A stretch of 64,000 nt of DNA from Brasilonema sennae CENA114 (GTDB taxonomy: Bacteria; Cyanobacteriota; Cyanobacteriia; Cyanobacteriales; Nostocaceae): assembly GCF_006968745.1 (NCBI RefSeq), contig NZ_CP030118.1, forward strand, positions 5,864,340-5,928,339, given 5' to 3'. The first letter of the stretch is position 1; every line of letters starts with the position of its first letter. Under the pieces are notes generated by a model that was not told the DNA's origin, made no database searches, and saw nothing but the letters and a program-made list of their open reading frames with translations. The position numbers and the translations under genes were made by a program. Below are positions 27,179 to 34,561 of the stretch, in pieces.

Positions 27179-27204
27179 GGAATTGACGTAGTTCCTAACT
27201 TCTC

Positions 27205-27230
27205 AAAAGCCTGGGAAACCAGGCTTTTTT
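27205..27230. terminator. Bidirectional intrinsic terminator
   Basis: AAAAGCCTGG-gaaa-CCAGGCTTTTTT lies between the convergent peroxidase and argJ/GNAT-fragment genes. It has a 6-7 bp GC stem with T-runs on both strands. Confidence 0.9.
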
Positions 27231-27426
27231 AATGAAGCAATTTGACATATACTCTGTCGCAACGAGCTGTTTCTACACCTGTTGCTTTTTGATACCCGTT
27301 GCTTTCGTACAGCTTGACAGCTTCGCTCAAAACACTGACGGTTTCAATCCAAATTTGCTGAAAACCACCAGATGCGTTCGCTGCTTCTAATTCTTGTAGC
27401 AAACGTTTCCAAAAGACAATTTCCAT
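27229..27426 (-). pseudogene. C-terminal fragment of a GNAT acetyltransferase
   Basis: 65 codons resembling the last third of a GNAT protein: IWIETVSVLSEAVKLYESNGYQ, then RCDRVYVKLL. The acetyl-CoA loop and everything before it are missing. It starts 3 bp after the argJ stop with a short GAGG upstream, so it may still be translated. It is most likely a deletion relic; a small standalone protein is the alternative. Confidence 0.6.
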
Positions 27427-27429
27427 ACC

Positions 27430-28671
27430 TCAAGTCGTGTACTCGGCGTTAATCTTCACGTAGTCATAACTCAAGTCACAACCCCAAGCCTTACCTGAAC
27501 TAGAACCAGTGCCAATACTAACGGAAATTAACACGGTATCTTCTTTGAGGTACGCGCCTTGTGCTGCTTGTTTCAAATACTCACTTGCAGCTTTCTTATC
27601 AAATGGTAATGGTTGACCATTCTCCATCAGCAAGATATCTCCTAACTTTATTTTCAGGTTTTCTTGCTCAAAAGGAACTCCCGCACGTCCGGCGGCTGCG
27701 GCGATACGTCCCCAGTTGGGATCGCGTCCAAAGATGGCAGACTTGACAAGAGAAGAACCTGCAATGGTTTTGGCAATTTGACGGGCTGCTTGTTCATCTT
27801 GCGCCCCTGTGACTTGCACTTCTATAAGACAAGTTGCGCCTTCACCGTCACGGGCGATCGCCTTCGCCAAATGCTGGCAAACTGCTGTTAACATCGCCTC
27901 TAATTTTTCTGCTTCTGCGCCCATTTCAGTTATTGCTGGGGTGCGCGATTGACCGTTAGCAAGAGCAATTAAACTATCATTAGTACTCGTATCCCCATCA
28001 ACAGTGATGGAATTAAAACTTCTGTCTCCCGCGCGACTCAACATTTGTTGCCAGAGAGTGGGAGACACAGCTGCATCACAAGTCACAAAAGCTAGCATTG
28101 TTGCCATGTTGGGATGAATCATCCCGGAACCTTTGGCGATACCTCCAATTCGTACTGGGCGATCGCCCATCATTGTCTCTAAAGCAATAGATTTTGTCAC
28201 CAAGTCTGTGGTAATTATCGCACCAGCTGCTGCATCTGAGCCTGTTTCACTCAGTTCTGCAACGAGTTTCGGAATTCCTGCTTTGAGTGCATCCATACGA
28301 ATACGTTGCCCAATCACACCCGTGGAAGCGAGTAGCACGGATTCTGAGGGAATATTGAGTACTTGCGCTACTGCCATTGCTGATTCTAAAGCGTCTAACC
28401 AGCCTTGATGACCAGTTGCAGCATTGGCTTGTCCAGCATTGCAAAGGATAGCACGGGCGCTATGCTTTGCTTGCAAGCTTTGACGACAATAATCCACACA
28501 GGCAGCTTTGACATGACTGGTGGTGAAGACACCTGCGGCGATCGCCTCCACATCTGACACTATCAAAGCCAAATCGGGCAATCCTGAAGATTTCAACCCT
28601 GCTCTAATTCCTGCTGAGCGATACCCTCTAGGTGCTGTGATACCACCACTAATTTCTTGCCAGTCTGCCAT
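27430..28671 (-). CDS. argJ: Bifunctional ornithine acetyltransferase / N-acetylglutamate synthase
   Basis: A 413-residue precursor that cleaves itself at the conserved Ala-Thr in GSGMIHPNMATMLAF; Thr191 becomes the N-terminal nucleophile of the beta chain. It transfers acetyl from acetylornithine to glutamate in the cyclic arginine pathway and can also acetylate glutamate with acetyl-CoA. ILCNAGQANAATG, TGVIGQ and the C-terminal GRDPNWGRIAAAAGRAG and GTGSSSGKAWGCDLSYDYV motifs are all present. Upstream is the small-RNA region. Confidence 0.97.
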   Translation of the reverse strand: MADWQEISGGITAPRGYRSAGIRAGLKSSGLPDLALIVSDVEAIAAGVFTTSHVKAACVDYCRQSLQAKHSARAILCNAGQANAATGHQGWLDALESAMAVAQVLNIPSESVLLASTGVIGQRIRMDALKAGIPKLVAELSETGSDAAAGAIITTDLVTKSIALETMMGDRPVRIGGIAKGSGMIHPNMATMLAFVTCDAAVSPTLWQQMLSRAGDRSFNSITVDGDTSTNDSLIALANGQSRTPAITEMGAEAEKLEAMLTAVCQHLAKAIARDGEGATCLIEVQVTGAQDEQAARQIAKTIAGSSLVKSAIFGRDPNWGRIAAAAGRAGVPFEQENLKIKLGDILLMENGQPLPFDKKAASEYLKQAAQGAYLKEDTVLISVSIGTGSSSGKAWGCDLSYDYVKINAEYTT

Positions 28672-28831
28672 TGTTTTTCCCCTGTTTGATCACAGCGCCA
28701 GATTTTTGCTTGTGGCGTTCTGCATTCTGAGTTCTTGTCAATGGTGATTATACCAAGCTTTTGGTTCTACTTTCATTTTTGAAACTCTTGACAAAGTAGC
28801 AGCCATTTATCGCTAATAATTAATTATTAAA

Positions 28832-28886
28832 CAAATAAAAAGAGAGCCACTTGGGCAGCTCTCCAGATCATCAGGGTGCATCTTTG
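28832..28886 (-). ncRNA. Candidate small RNA, copy 1
   Basis: On the - strand, AGATGCACCCTGATGATCT (28883-28865) forms a small hairpin. It is followed by GGAGAGCTGCCCAAGTGGCTCTC and TTTTTATTTG, an intrinsic terminator. TATGAT about 7 bases before the putative 5' end can serve as -10. Expected length is ~50 nt. A second copy lies 153 bp upstream with only one base different over ~43 bases. Confidence 0.5.
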
Positions 28887-28983
28887 TATATCATACTAAT
28901 ACATAAAGGGGGTGATTGGCTAGACCCCTCATTTATTTTTTTTTCAGAAATTCTTCAGAGGACACCAAACCCAAAAAGGGGAT

Positions 28984-29037
28984 AAAAAAAAATAGAGAGC
29001 CACTTGGGTAGCTCTCCAGATCATCAGGGTGCATCTA
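28984..29037 (-). ncRNA. Candidate small RNA, copy 2
   Basis: Same architecture as copy 1: AGATGCACCCTGATGATCT (29036-29018), then a GAGAGC..GCTCTC terminator stem and an AT9-type T-run. The promoter is clearer here (29046-29073). Conservation of stem, linker and T-run, with divergence between the copies, suggests function. No coding ORF is shared by the two copies. Confidence 0.55.
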
Positions 29038-29045
29038 CATAACAT

Positions 29046-29073
29046 AGTATAGCACTTTCGGACTGAGGGTCAA
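29046..29073 (-). promoter_or_regulatory. Sigma-70-type promoter of small RNA copy 2
   Basis: On the - strand, TTGACC (29073-29068), a 16-bp spacer and TATACT (29051-29046) lie ~9 bases before the conserved RNA start at ~29036. The aligned region of copy 1 has GAGGGGTCT followed by a weaker -35. Confidence 0.55.
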
Positions 29074-29621
29074 GACCCCTCACCCCCTTTTTTCAAAATT
29101 TTTTTTGAGACAATTCAAAAATCACCATACTGAGTATCTGCCAGCAGATGCTTATTGCGAAAAGTGAACTCTATAAATATTGTATTTTCGTAATGTTGGT
29201 AAGGCAACCCGATGATTGTTGAGAATGGATGAGAGATTACCAGAGCAACTTGATACTCCCACCTCATCCAAATTTCGGTGTTCGACTTGAGTAAATGTGA
29301 ATCACGCAATGGCATAGAGTGCCCGCCCGTTTGGGGCGAATGATTTTTCCACCTTTCTGGTGTCAGCTTTAGGAACTGAACACTTATCTCAAAATTAATA
29401 AGCTCTTAAAACCTAGTTAATACTCAGTTGATAAGTTAATCTTGCCACAAAAGTCGGAAGTTAGAAGTAAAAAGGTCTTTCTGTGTGGCTTTTTGACCTC
29501 ACCCTTGTACTTCAAGCACGAACAATGTGCTGTCTCAAAACTTGATCAACTTGGCAATGAGTCCGTTTTTATCCCGCTTTTAGTTTTCCCTGTATTTCAA
29601 CAATCTCCAACAAGGATACAT

Positions 29622-31196
29622 ATGGAACGTTTTCAGTTTGCTCGCGATCTGGCTACTAAACACAAGCGACGGCGCTTTCTGATTGGTACTCTTGGTGTGA
29701 GTGCAAGTGTCATTGCCAGTCAATGGACTCACAAAGTTGTTGCACAGCCTAGTTTTTCTGGTTATCCCTTCAGTCTTGGGATTGCTTCTGGTGAACCTTT
29801 ACCAGATGGTGTGGTGCTATGGACGCGGCTAGCCCCAGAACCGTTAAATGGTGGTGGAATGCCGTCTGTGAATGTGCCAGTACAGTGGCAAGTCGCTTTG
29901 GATGAAAACATGAGAAATGTTGTGCGACGGGGTACGGCGATCGCCACCCCCGAATTTGCACACTCTGTCCATGTAGAAGTTGGCGGGTTGCAGCCTGATC
30001 GTTGGTATTGGTATCAGTTCAAGGCAGGTAATGAAGTCAGCAGCATCGGACGTACCCGTACAGCACCAGCACGCGATACCCGTGTTGCTCAGTTCCGCTT
30101 TGGCTTTGTCAACTGTCAGGATTGGCAAAACGGTTACTACACAGCTTACCAGGGCTTGGCGAAAGAGGAGCTAGATTTGGTCGTTCACTTGGGCGACTAT
30201 ATATATGAGTATGGATCACAACCTGGAGGTCCACGTCAACATAATAGTCCTGAAATCGTCACTCTTGGTGACTACCGAAACCGTCATGCTCTTTACAAAA
30301 CTGACGCCAACCTGCAAGCAGCCCATGCTGCCTTTCCCTGGATAGTCACTTGGGACGATCATGAAGTAGAAAATAACTACGCCAGCTTGATTCCAGAAGA
30401 AAATCAAAGTCAACAGGAGTTTGTCACACGTCGTGCTAACGCTTACCAAGCTTACTACGAACATATGCCCCTACGTCGATTATCCCTGCCTCATGGTCCC
30501 TATCTACAGCTCTATCGGCGTTTTACTTTCGGGGACATCGCTGAGTTTAACGTGCTAGATACCCGTCAGTACCGCAGCGATCAACCTTGCGATGACGGCT
30601 TAAAACCTCGTTGTTCTGAAGCTTTTGATCCAAATGCGACTATGACTGGCACAAAGCAAGAACAGTGGCTATTTCGAGGTTTGAGCAAATCACAAGCTCG
30701 CTGGAATGTTATTGCTCAGCAAACTATGATGGCACAATATAACTTTGATGCGCGTCCAGGGCAAGAAGTTTTCAATTTGGATCAGTGGGATGGTTATGTA
30801 GCTGCACGCGATCGCTTCCTGAAATTTCTACAACAACAGCAACCGAATAATCCAGTTGTCATTACTGGTGACATTCATTCGAGTTGGGTACACGACTTAA
30901 AAACGGACTTCAATAATCCAAACTCTCCCACTGTTGGCACTGAGTTCGTAGGTACCTCAATTTCTTCCGATTTCCCTGAAACTTTTATTCCCCCAACTGT
31001 AGCAGCTTTAAGCGCCAATCCTCATACGAAATTCTTCGACGGCAAAAACCGGGGCTATGTGCGTTGTCATCTGACACAAAATACTTGGCAAAGTGACTAC
31101 CGGATTGTTTCCACGATTCGTGAACCGAATGCAAGTATCAGCACTCTAGCTTCGTTTGTCGTTCCAAACGGGCGATCTGGTGCTGAACAAGCGTAG
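29622..31196 (+). CDS. phoD: PhoD-type alkaline phosphatase, Tat-exported
   Basis: About 524 residues from the chosen ATG at 29622 (MERFQFARD), preceded by AAGGA. An in-frame TTG at 29442 would add 60 unlikely residues. The N-terminus has a twin-arginine signal, KRRRFLIGT, then a hydrophobic stretch to VVAQ. The PhoD motifs follow: NCQDWQNGYYTAY, HLGDYIYEYG with a metal-binding Asp, WDDHEVENNY, and VITGDIHSSW with metal-ligand Asp/His. The enzyme uses Ca2+/Fe to hydrolyse phosphomono- and diesters in the periplasm and is usually induced by phosphate starvation. No Pho box was identified by eye. Confidence 0.92.
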   Translation: MERFQFARDLATKHKRRRFLIGTLGVSASVIASQWTHKVVAQPSFSGYPFSLGIASGEPLPDGVVLWTRLAPEPLNGGGMPSVNVPVQWQVALDENMRNVVRRGTAIATPEFAHSVHVEVGGLQPDRWYWYQFKAGNEVSSIGRTRTAPARDTRVAQFRFGFVNCQDWQNGYYTAYQGLAKEELDLVVHLGDYIYEYGSQPGGPRQHNSPEIVTLGDYRNRHALYKTDANLQAAHAAFPWIVTWDDHEVENNYASLIPEENQSQQEFVTRRANAYQAYYEHMPLRRLSLPHGPYLQLYRRFTFGDIAEFNVLDTRQYRSDQPCDDGLKPRCSEAFDPNATMTGTKQEQWLFRGLSKSQARWNVIAQQTMMAQYNFDARPGQEVFNLDQWDGYVAARDRFLKFLQQQQPNNPVVITGDIHSSWVHDLKTDFNNPNSPTVGTEFVGTSISSDFPETFIPPTVAALSANPHTKFFDGKNRGYVRCHLTQNTWQSDYRIVSTIREPNASISTLASFVVPNGRSGAEQA

Positions 31197-31584
31197 TGCT
31201 GCTAGGCAAAAGTCAAAAGTCAAAGAACAATTTATTGGTGGCAATGTCAGTAGTCTGTTTGACGAAACTAGTGCAAGCGTACTCAGCATCCCACAAGGAT
31301 AACGGAGGTCTTGGCAGTGTTTGACAGACTTGTTTCAATTCTGCGGTAGATTTTTTAGCAGCTTGTATCCTGGAAAAAATAGGACTTCCTTCACCCACTC
31401 GTTGGGATTCGAGGAATTACCTGGTTGGCGGTGAGGCAGTCCGCCCTTGGAGGTTCCCGAGGCAGTGCGTTGGGGGAATCTCCAACCCCACTCCGTAAAT
31501 ACTTTTTCTTATTAATTCTCTGTCGATTGATCATCTGAAATTGAATTAGATGCAAATGGATCGGGTGTCATCATTGGTGTGGCT
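31197..31584. other. Spacer with dispersed repeat module
   Basis: No accepted gene. 31431-31495 holds a repeat with GTGAGGCAGTCCGCCC and GAGGCAGTGCGTTGGGG; the latter is identical to part of the element at 22061-22078. A 61-codon - ORF at 31213-31398 has no recognisable homology and is left out. Confidence 0.5.
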
Positions 31585-32961
31585 TTACTTCGCGGGATGG
31601 TGGATATCAATAGAATAAAGATGTGAGTGGCGCATGCGTTTATGTGGATGAGGATGGGTGTGAGGTTCTCTTATTGGTATTCCTGAGTGATGATTGTGCT
31701 GATGATGTTCATCGTGGATGTGTTCGTGTTCATGCCAAAGGCTTTCATGAACGTGTTCATTTTCATCTGCTTTTGGTGAGAGGGTAAGGTGTACTACGCC
31801 CAACAGCCCTAAACCAACCAAGCTGCCGTAAAGGAATTCGTTTTCCGTAAAGTGGCTTCCTAGCCATCCAGCCAGCGGATAAGAGATTGCCCACCACAAA
31901 TGACTCCAAGCGAAGTGTGCCCCGTAAACCCGCCCCTGTACCGTCCTGGGAATACGGTCAGCAATTAAGGTTTGGGTAGGTAAGTCCACCATATTTTGCC
32001 CTACTCCTGCAACTGCCCAAAGAACCATGAGCAAGGCTAAACTTGCATTGTTAGCAGGCAATAGCGCAACAGTGATGAGGGTTGCTCCCATCAGCACAAA
32101 CGTTGTCCGTCCGATGCGTCTATCCAAGGCACCAATCACTACGGCACAAAGAGTCGCCCCGATGCCAAAAGCTGCCATCACCCAGCCGTATTGGACATTC
32201 CCTAATTTGAGTGTTCCTTGGACATAACCAACGGTGTTTACCAGAATTTGTGCGCCAGCAATAGACGCGACCAGCTGCATCGCCAGGGCGTAGCGAATCA
32301 ACGCATCGTCGAATAGACGGGTTGTCCCTTCTTTAATATCCTGCCATGTTCTGCCTGGTGTTCTTATTGGTTGCTCCTTTGGATTGACTCTCAGTTGACC
32401 TGGTAGGGTGAAGATTAAAATAGCTGCAACGATAAAGCTGAAAGCATCTAAGAAGAAAACCTGTCTTGCCCCGATAAAAGCCGCGACAGCCCCTGCCAAA
32501 CCGGGACCAAGCACCGATAGTAGTTGGTAGGTGGCGCTGGAAAGGGCGATTGCTTGTGGGTAGTCATTCTCCCCTGTTACTTGAGGGATTGTTGCCTTAT
32601 AGGTTGGCGTAAAGAAGGCATTGAAGACATTAAGCGCAAAAATGAGGACATAAATTTGCCAAACAGCGATCACAAACGGAAGCAGTCCAACGATCACCAT
32701 TCGCGCTAAATGGGTTGTGACCATGATGCGCTTGCGATCAAAGCGGTCTGCGATCGCTCCCGCCAGGGGTGAGAGTAATACAAACGCTGTAACACGCAGC
32801 GTCAAAGCACTGGAAAGCACAACGGCGGATTTTTCGCCAGCTAATTCAAAGGCAAGCAGGGCTAGACTAACCCAGGTCAGGGCATCACCTAACAGACTTA
32901 TGGTTTGAGCTGAGTAAAGTCTGGCAAATACAGGGTTTTTTAAACTGCTAAAGAGCATCAA
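31585..32961 (-). CDS. MFS efflux transporter with His-rich tail (NrsD/NreB-like)
   Basis: A 458-residue major-facilitator protein with about 12 TM helices, the motif A-like GAIADRFDRKR in loop 2-3 and GALDRRIGR in the second half. The last ~60 residues are a cytoplasmic tail of alternating His/Glu (HEHEHIHDEHHQHNHH, HTHPHPHKRMRHSH) that should bind Ni, Co or Zn, as in the NrsD/NreB nickel exporters. It sits in a block with a SmtB-type repressor, a P1B-ATPase and an NrsRS-like two-component system. Metal specificity is not fixed by sequence. Confidence 0.85.
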   Translation of the reverse strand: MMLFSSLKNPVFARLYSAQTISLLGDALTWVSLALLAFELAGEKSAVVLSSALTLRVTAFVLLSPLAGAIADRFDRKRIMVTTHLARMVIVGLLPFVIAVWQIYVLIFALNVFNAFFTPTYKATIPQVTGENDYPQAIALSSATYQLLSVLGPGLAGAVAAFIGARQVFFLDAFSFIVAAILIFTLPGQLRVNPKEQPIRTPGRTWQDIKEGTTRLFDDALIRYALAMQLVASIAGAQILVNTVGYVQGTLKLGNVQYGWVMAAFGIGATLCAVVIGALDRRIGRTTFVLMGATLITVALLPANNASLALLMVLWAVAGVGQNMVDLPTQTLIADRIPRTVQGRVYGAHFAWSHLWWAISYPLAGWLGSHFTENEFLYGSLVGLGLLGVVHLTLSPKADENEHVHESLWHEHEHIHDEHHQHNHHSGIPIREPHTHPHPHKRMRHSHLYSIDIHHPAK

Positions 32962-33107
32962 ATTGCAATTGTTATAGGGGCATAGTTTTAAAATATTTAT
33001 ATGATAAACCTTTAACAGGTAATGGGGGGTGGGGGCATATTTTTTTGCTGATAAAAAGTGTACCAGAAGCCCACACCATAACTGTACTCAGTTTGGTGTT
33101 GGGTAGT

Positions 33108-33743
33108 TCACTGCAAAAAGTTCTTTAACCACCTTATTGCTTCACTTGTTGTCTGCTCACTTGCAATTAGAAGACATTGCCGTACAATTTCTGAAACGTT
33201 AGGAAAGTAACTGCTTTCTGCAAGTGCGTAACTTTCACCCTGCAATCTATAAACTAATAACTGGTTATTCTTTAGCAGCCAAACCTCTGGCACTCGATAA
33301 GGCAAATAATCATTGATATCTGTATAACTAGTAACGTCTACTTCAATTGCCAAATCGGGGGGAGGGTCGTTCTGCCAGTCGATGCGGTCTTTACCCTGAA
33401 CTTGTTGCCAATTCTCAATGTAAAAGCAATAGTCAGGTTCAATACCACTGATTTCTGGCAAGCTCATGGTGATGGGTGTAAATGAGTCGTATATTCGGTT
33501 TAAGTAATCAAGTAGAGTTGTCACTATTAATGCAAGTAAACTTGCCTTTTTCCCATGCTCAGGTAAAGGAGCCATCAACAAAATCTCATTATGTCGATAT
33601 TTGATACGAGGTATAGTGCGATCACCTAACTGTCTTTGCAGTCTTTGGTAGTCTTGCCAGTTTCCCAAGAGTTTCAAGACAGCACCAGGAGGTAATTCGA
33701 TTCTTTCTGGTGTAATTACGGTATCCATTTTAGGGCTGACCAT
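33108..33743 (-). CDS. Uma2-family (DUF820) restriction-endonuclease-like protein
   Basis: A 211-residue PD-(D/E)XK fold. The typical cyanobacterial markers are GIEPDYCFYI, PPPDLAIEVD (acidic active-site strand) and YRVPEVWLL. The family is hugely expanded in cyanobacteria and its role is unsettled. A second member lies at 58659-59453. An alternative start at the internal Met (MDTVITPE) is possible. Confidence 0.85.
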   Translation of the reverse strand: MVSPKMDTVITPERIELPPGAVLKLLGNWQDYQRLQRQLGDRTIPRIKYRHNEILLMAPLPEHGKKASLLALIVTTLLDYLNRIYDSFTPITMSLPEISGIEPDYCFYIENWQQVQGKDRIDWQNDPPPDLAIEVDVTSYTDINDYLPYRVPEVWLLKNNQLLVYRLQGESYALAESSYFPNVSEIVRQCLLIASEQTTSEAIRWLKNFLQ

Positions 33744-33937
33744 TATTGTCCTCCTTTTCTTCCATCCACTTCAAAGCCAGCACACGCAAGACATGAGCCA
33801 TATTGCTTGCCAGCGTCGTTGCAAATCGCTTTGAACTGCTGACGTTCCTCCGAGGTAAAGAATGTTTGCACTGTAACAGCACCTGTTGTACGTCTAGTAA
33901 GGGTTATAGCTTTTTATCTAGGGAAAGTGACAGAAGC

Positions 33938-34035
33938 TCATGGAGTAGCCAGCGTGTTACCTTACTTGGAGACGCCGCCCAGCCAATAACACCTGACATG
34001 AACCAGGGTGCAGGTCAAACCATTGAGGATGTTGA
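33938..34035 (+). pseudogene. Fragment of an FAD-dependent monooxygenase
   Basis: An in-frame stretch reads RVTLLGDAAQPITPDMNQGAGQTIED, split here as LLGDAAQPITP and MNQGAGQTIED. This is the FAD ribityl/pyrophosphate motif of flavin monooxygenases (GDAAHPMTP..GQGACQAIED). Nothing else of the enzyme remains. The relic's end overlaps the 3' end of the repressor gene on the other strand. Confidence 0.75.
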
Positions 34036-34428
34036 CGAATCTAAATGTTCTACCGAACAGCGATACAGGTTGACAAGATGACTGTCAGCCAAGCTGTAAT
34101 AGACGTTTCGACCTTCCCGGCGGTAGTTAACTAAACGCATCGCTTTTAATAATCGCAGCTGATGACAAACGGCTGATTCCGTCATTTTCGTCAATGCGGC
34201 TAAATCACAAACACACAACTCTTGGGAAGACAAAGCTGAAAGAAGGCGCAGACGGTTCGTATCTGCCAGCACCCCAAAAACTTCTGCCATCTGTTGTGCC
34301 TTGTCTGTTGGCAGGATTTGCACTTTTGAGGAGCGTACATGCTCTAGATGTACCACATGAGTGTCACACTTTGGTGCATCAGAATTAGTGAGATTATCCA
34401 AGTCTTGCTTTGTCTTGCGCTTGTTCAT
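34015..34428 (-). CDS. ArsR/SmtB-type metal-sensing repressor (ZiaR/AztR-like)
   Basis: A 137-residue winged-helix repressor. The N-terminal KCDTHVVHLEH has Cys/His as in ZiaR. Helix alpha-3 has ELCVCDLAAL with the paired Cys, and the recognition helix is in MTESAVCHQLRLLKAM. Alpha-5 reads DSHLVNLYRCSVEHLDSS, which keeps the SmtB zinc ligands Asp, His and His, but Ser replaces the last Glu. The C-terminal ~10 residues are read from the antisense of a flavoenzyme relic, so the tail may be truncated or replaced. It is divergent from the P1B-ATPase and should derepress it when metal binds. Confidence 0.9.
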   Translation of the reverse strand: MNKRKTKQDLDNLTNSDAPKCDTHVVHLEHVRSSKVQILPTDKAQQMAEVFGVLADTNRLRLLSALSSQELCVCDLAALTKMTESAVCHQLRLLKAMRLVNYRREGRNVYYSLADSHLVNLYRCSVEHLDSSTSSMV

Positions 34429-34488
34429 GGTGTTCTTGGTAGAAAATGGTTCTCAATTTCAATAGTACCTAAAATAATAACAATTGTA

Positions 34489-34510
34489 CAATTGAATAGT
34501 TACTCAATTG
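34489..34510. promoter_or_regulatory. SmtB/ZiaR-type operator
   Basis: TGAATAGTTACTCA (core at ~34493-34506) lies within the longer imperfect palindrome CAATTG..CAATTG. It matches the 6-2-6 inverted repeat of the Synechococcus smt operator (TGAACA-gt-TATTCA, from memory) with two differences. It sits between the divergent repressor and ATPase genes, 52 bp before the ATPase start. Confidence 0.75.
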
Positions 34511-34561
34511 TTGTATTAGAATATTGGCAGTTAACTTTCTAGTCCTTTCTCCTTAGCTGCC

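Noticed and set aside
28832..29073. Identification of the tandem RNAs as NsiR1
   Set aside because: The tandem design is similar, but there is no hetF neighbour, only two copies, and no clear TCCGGA-type -35 motif. Left unnamed.
29442..29621. Upstream extension of the PhoD gene to the TTG at 29442
   Set aside because: It would bury the twin-arginine signal 60 residues inside. ATG 29622 has a ribosome site and a proper Tat signal.
31213..31398. 61-codon - ORF between PhoD and the MFS gene
   Set aside because: No homology I can recognise and no clear ribosome site. Possibly chance.
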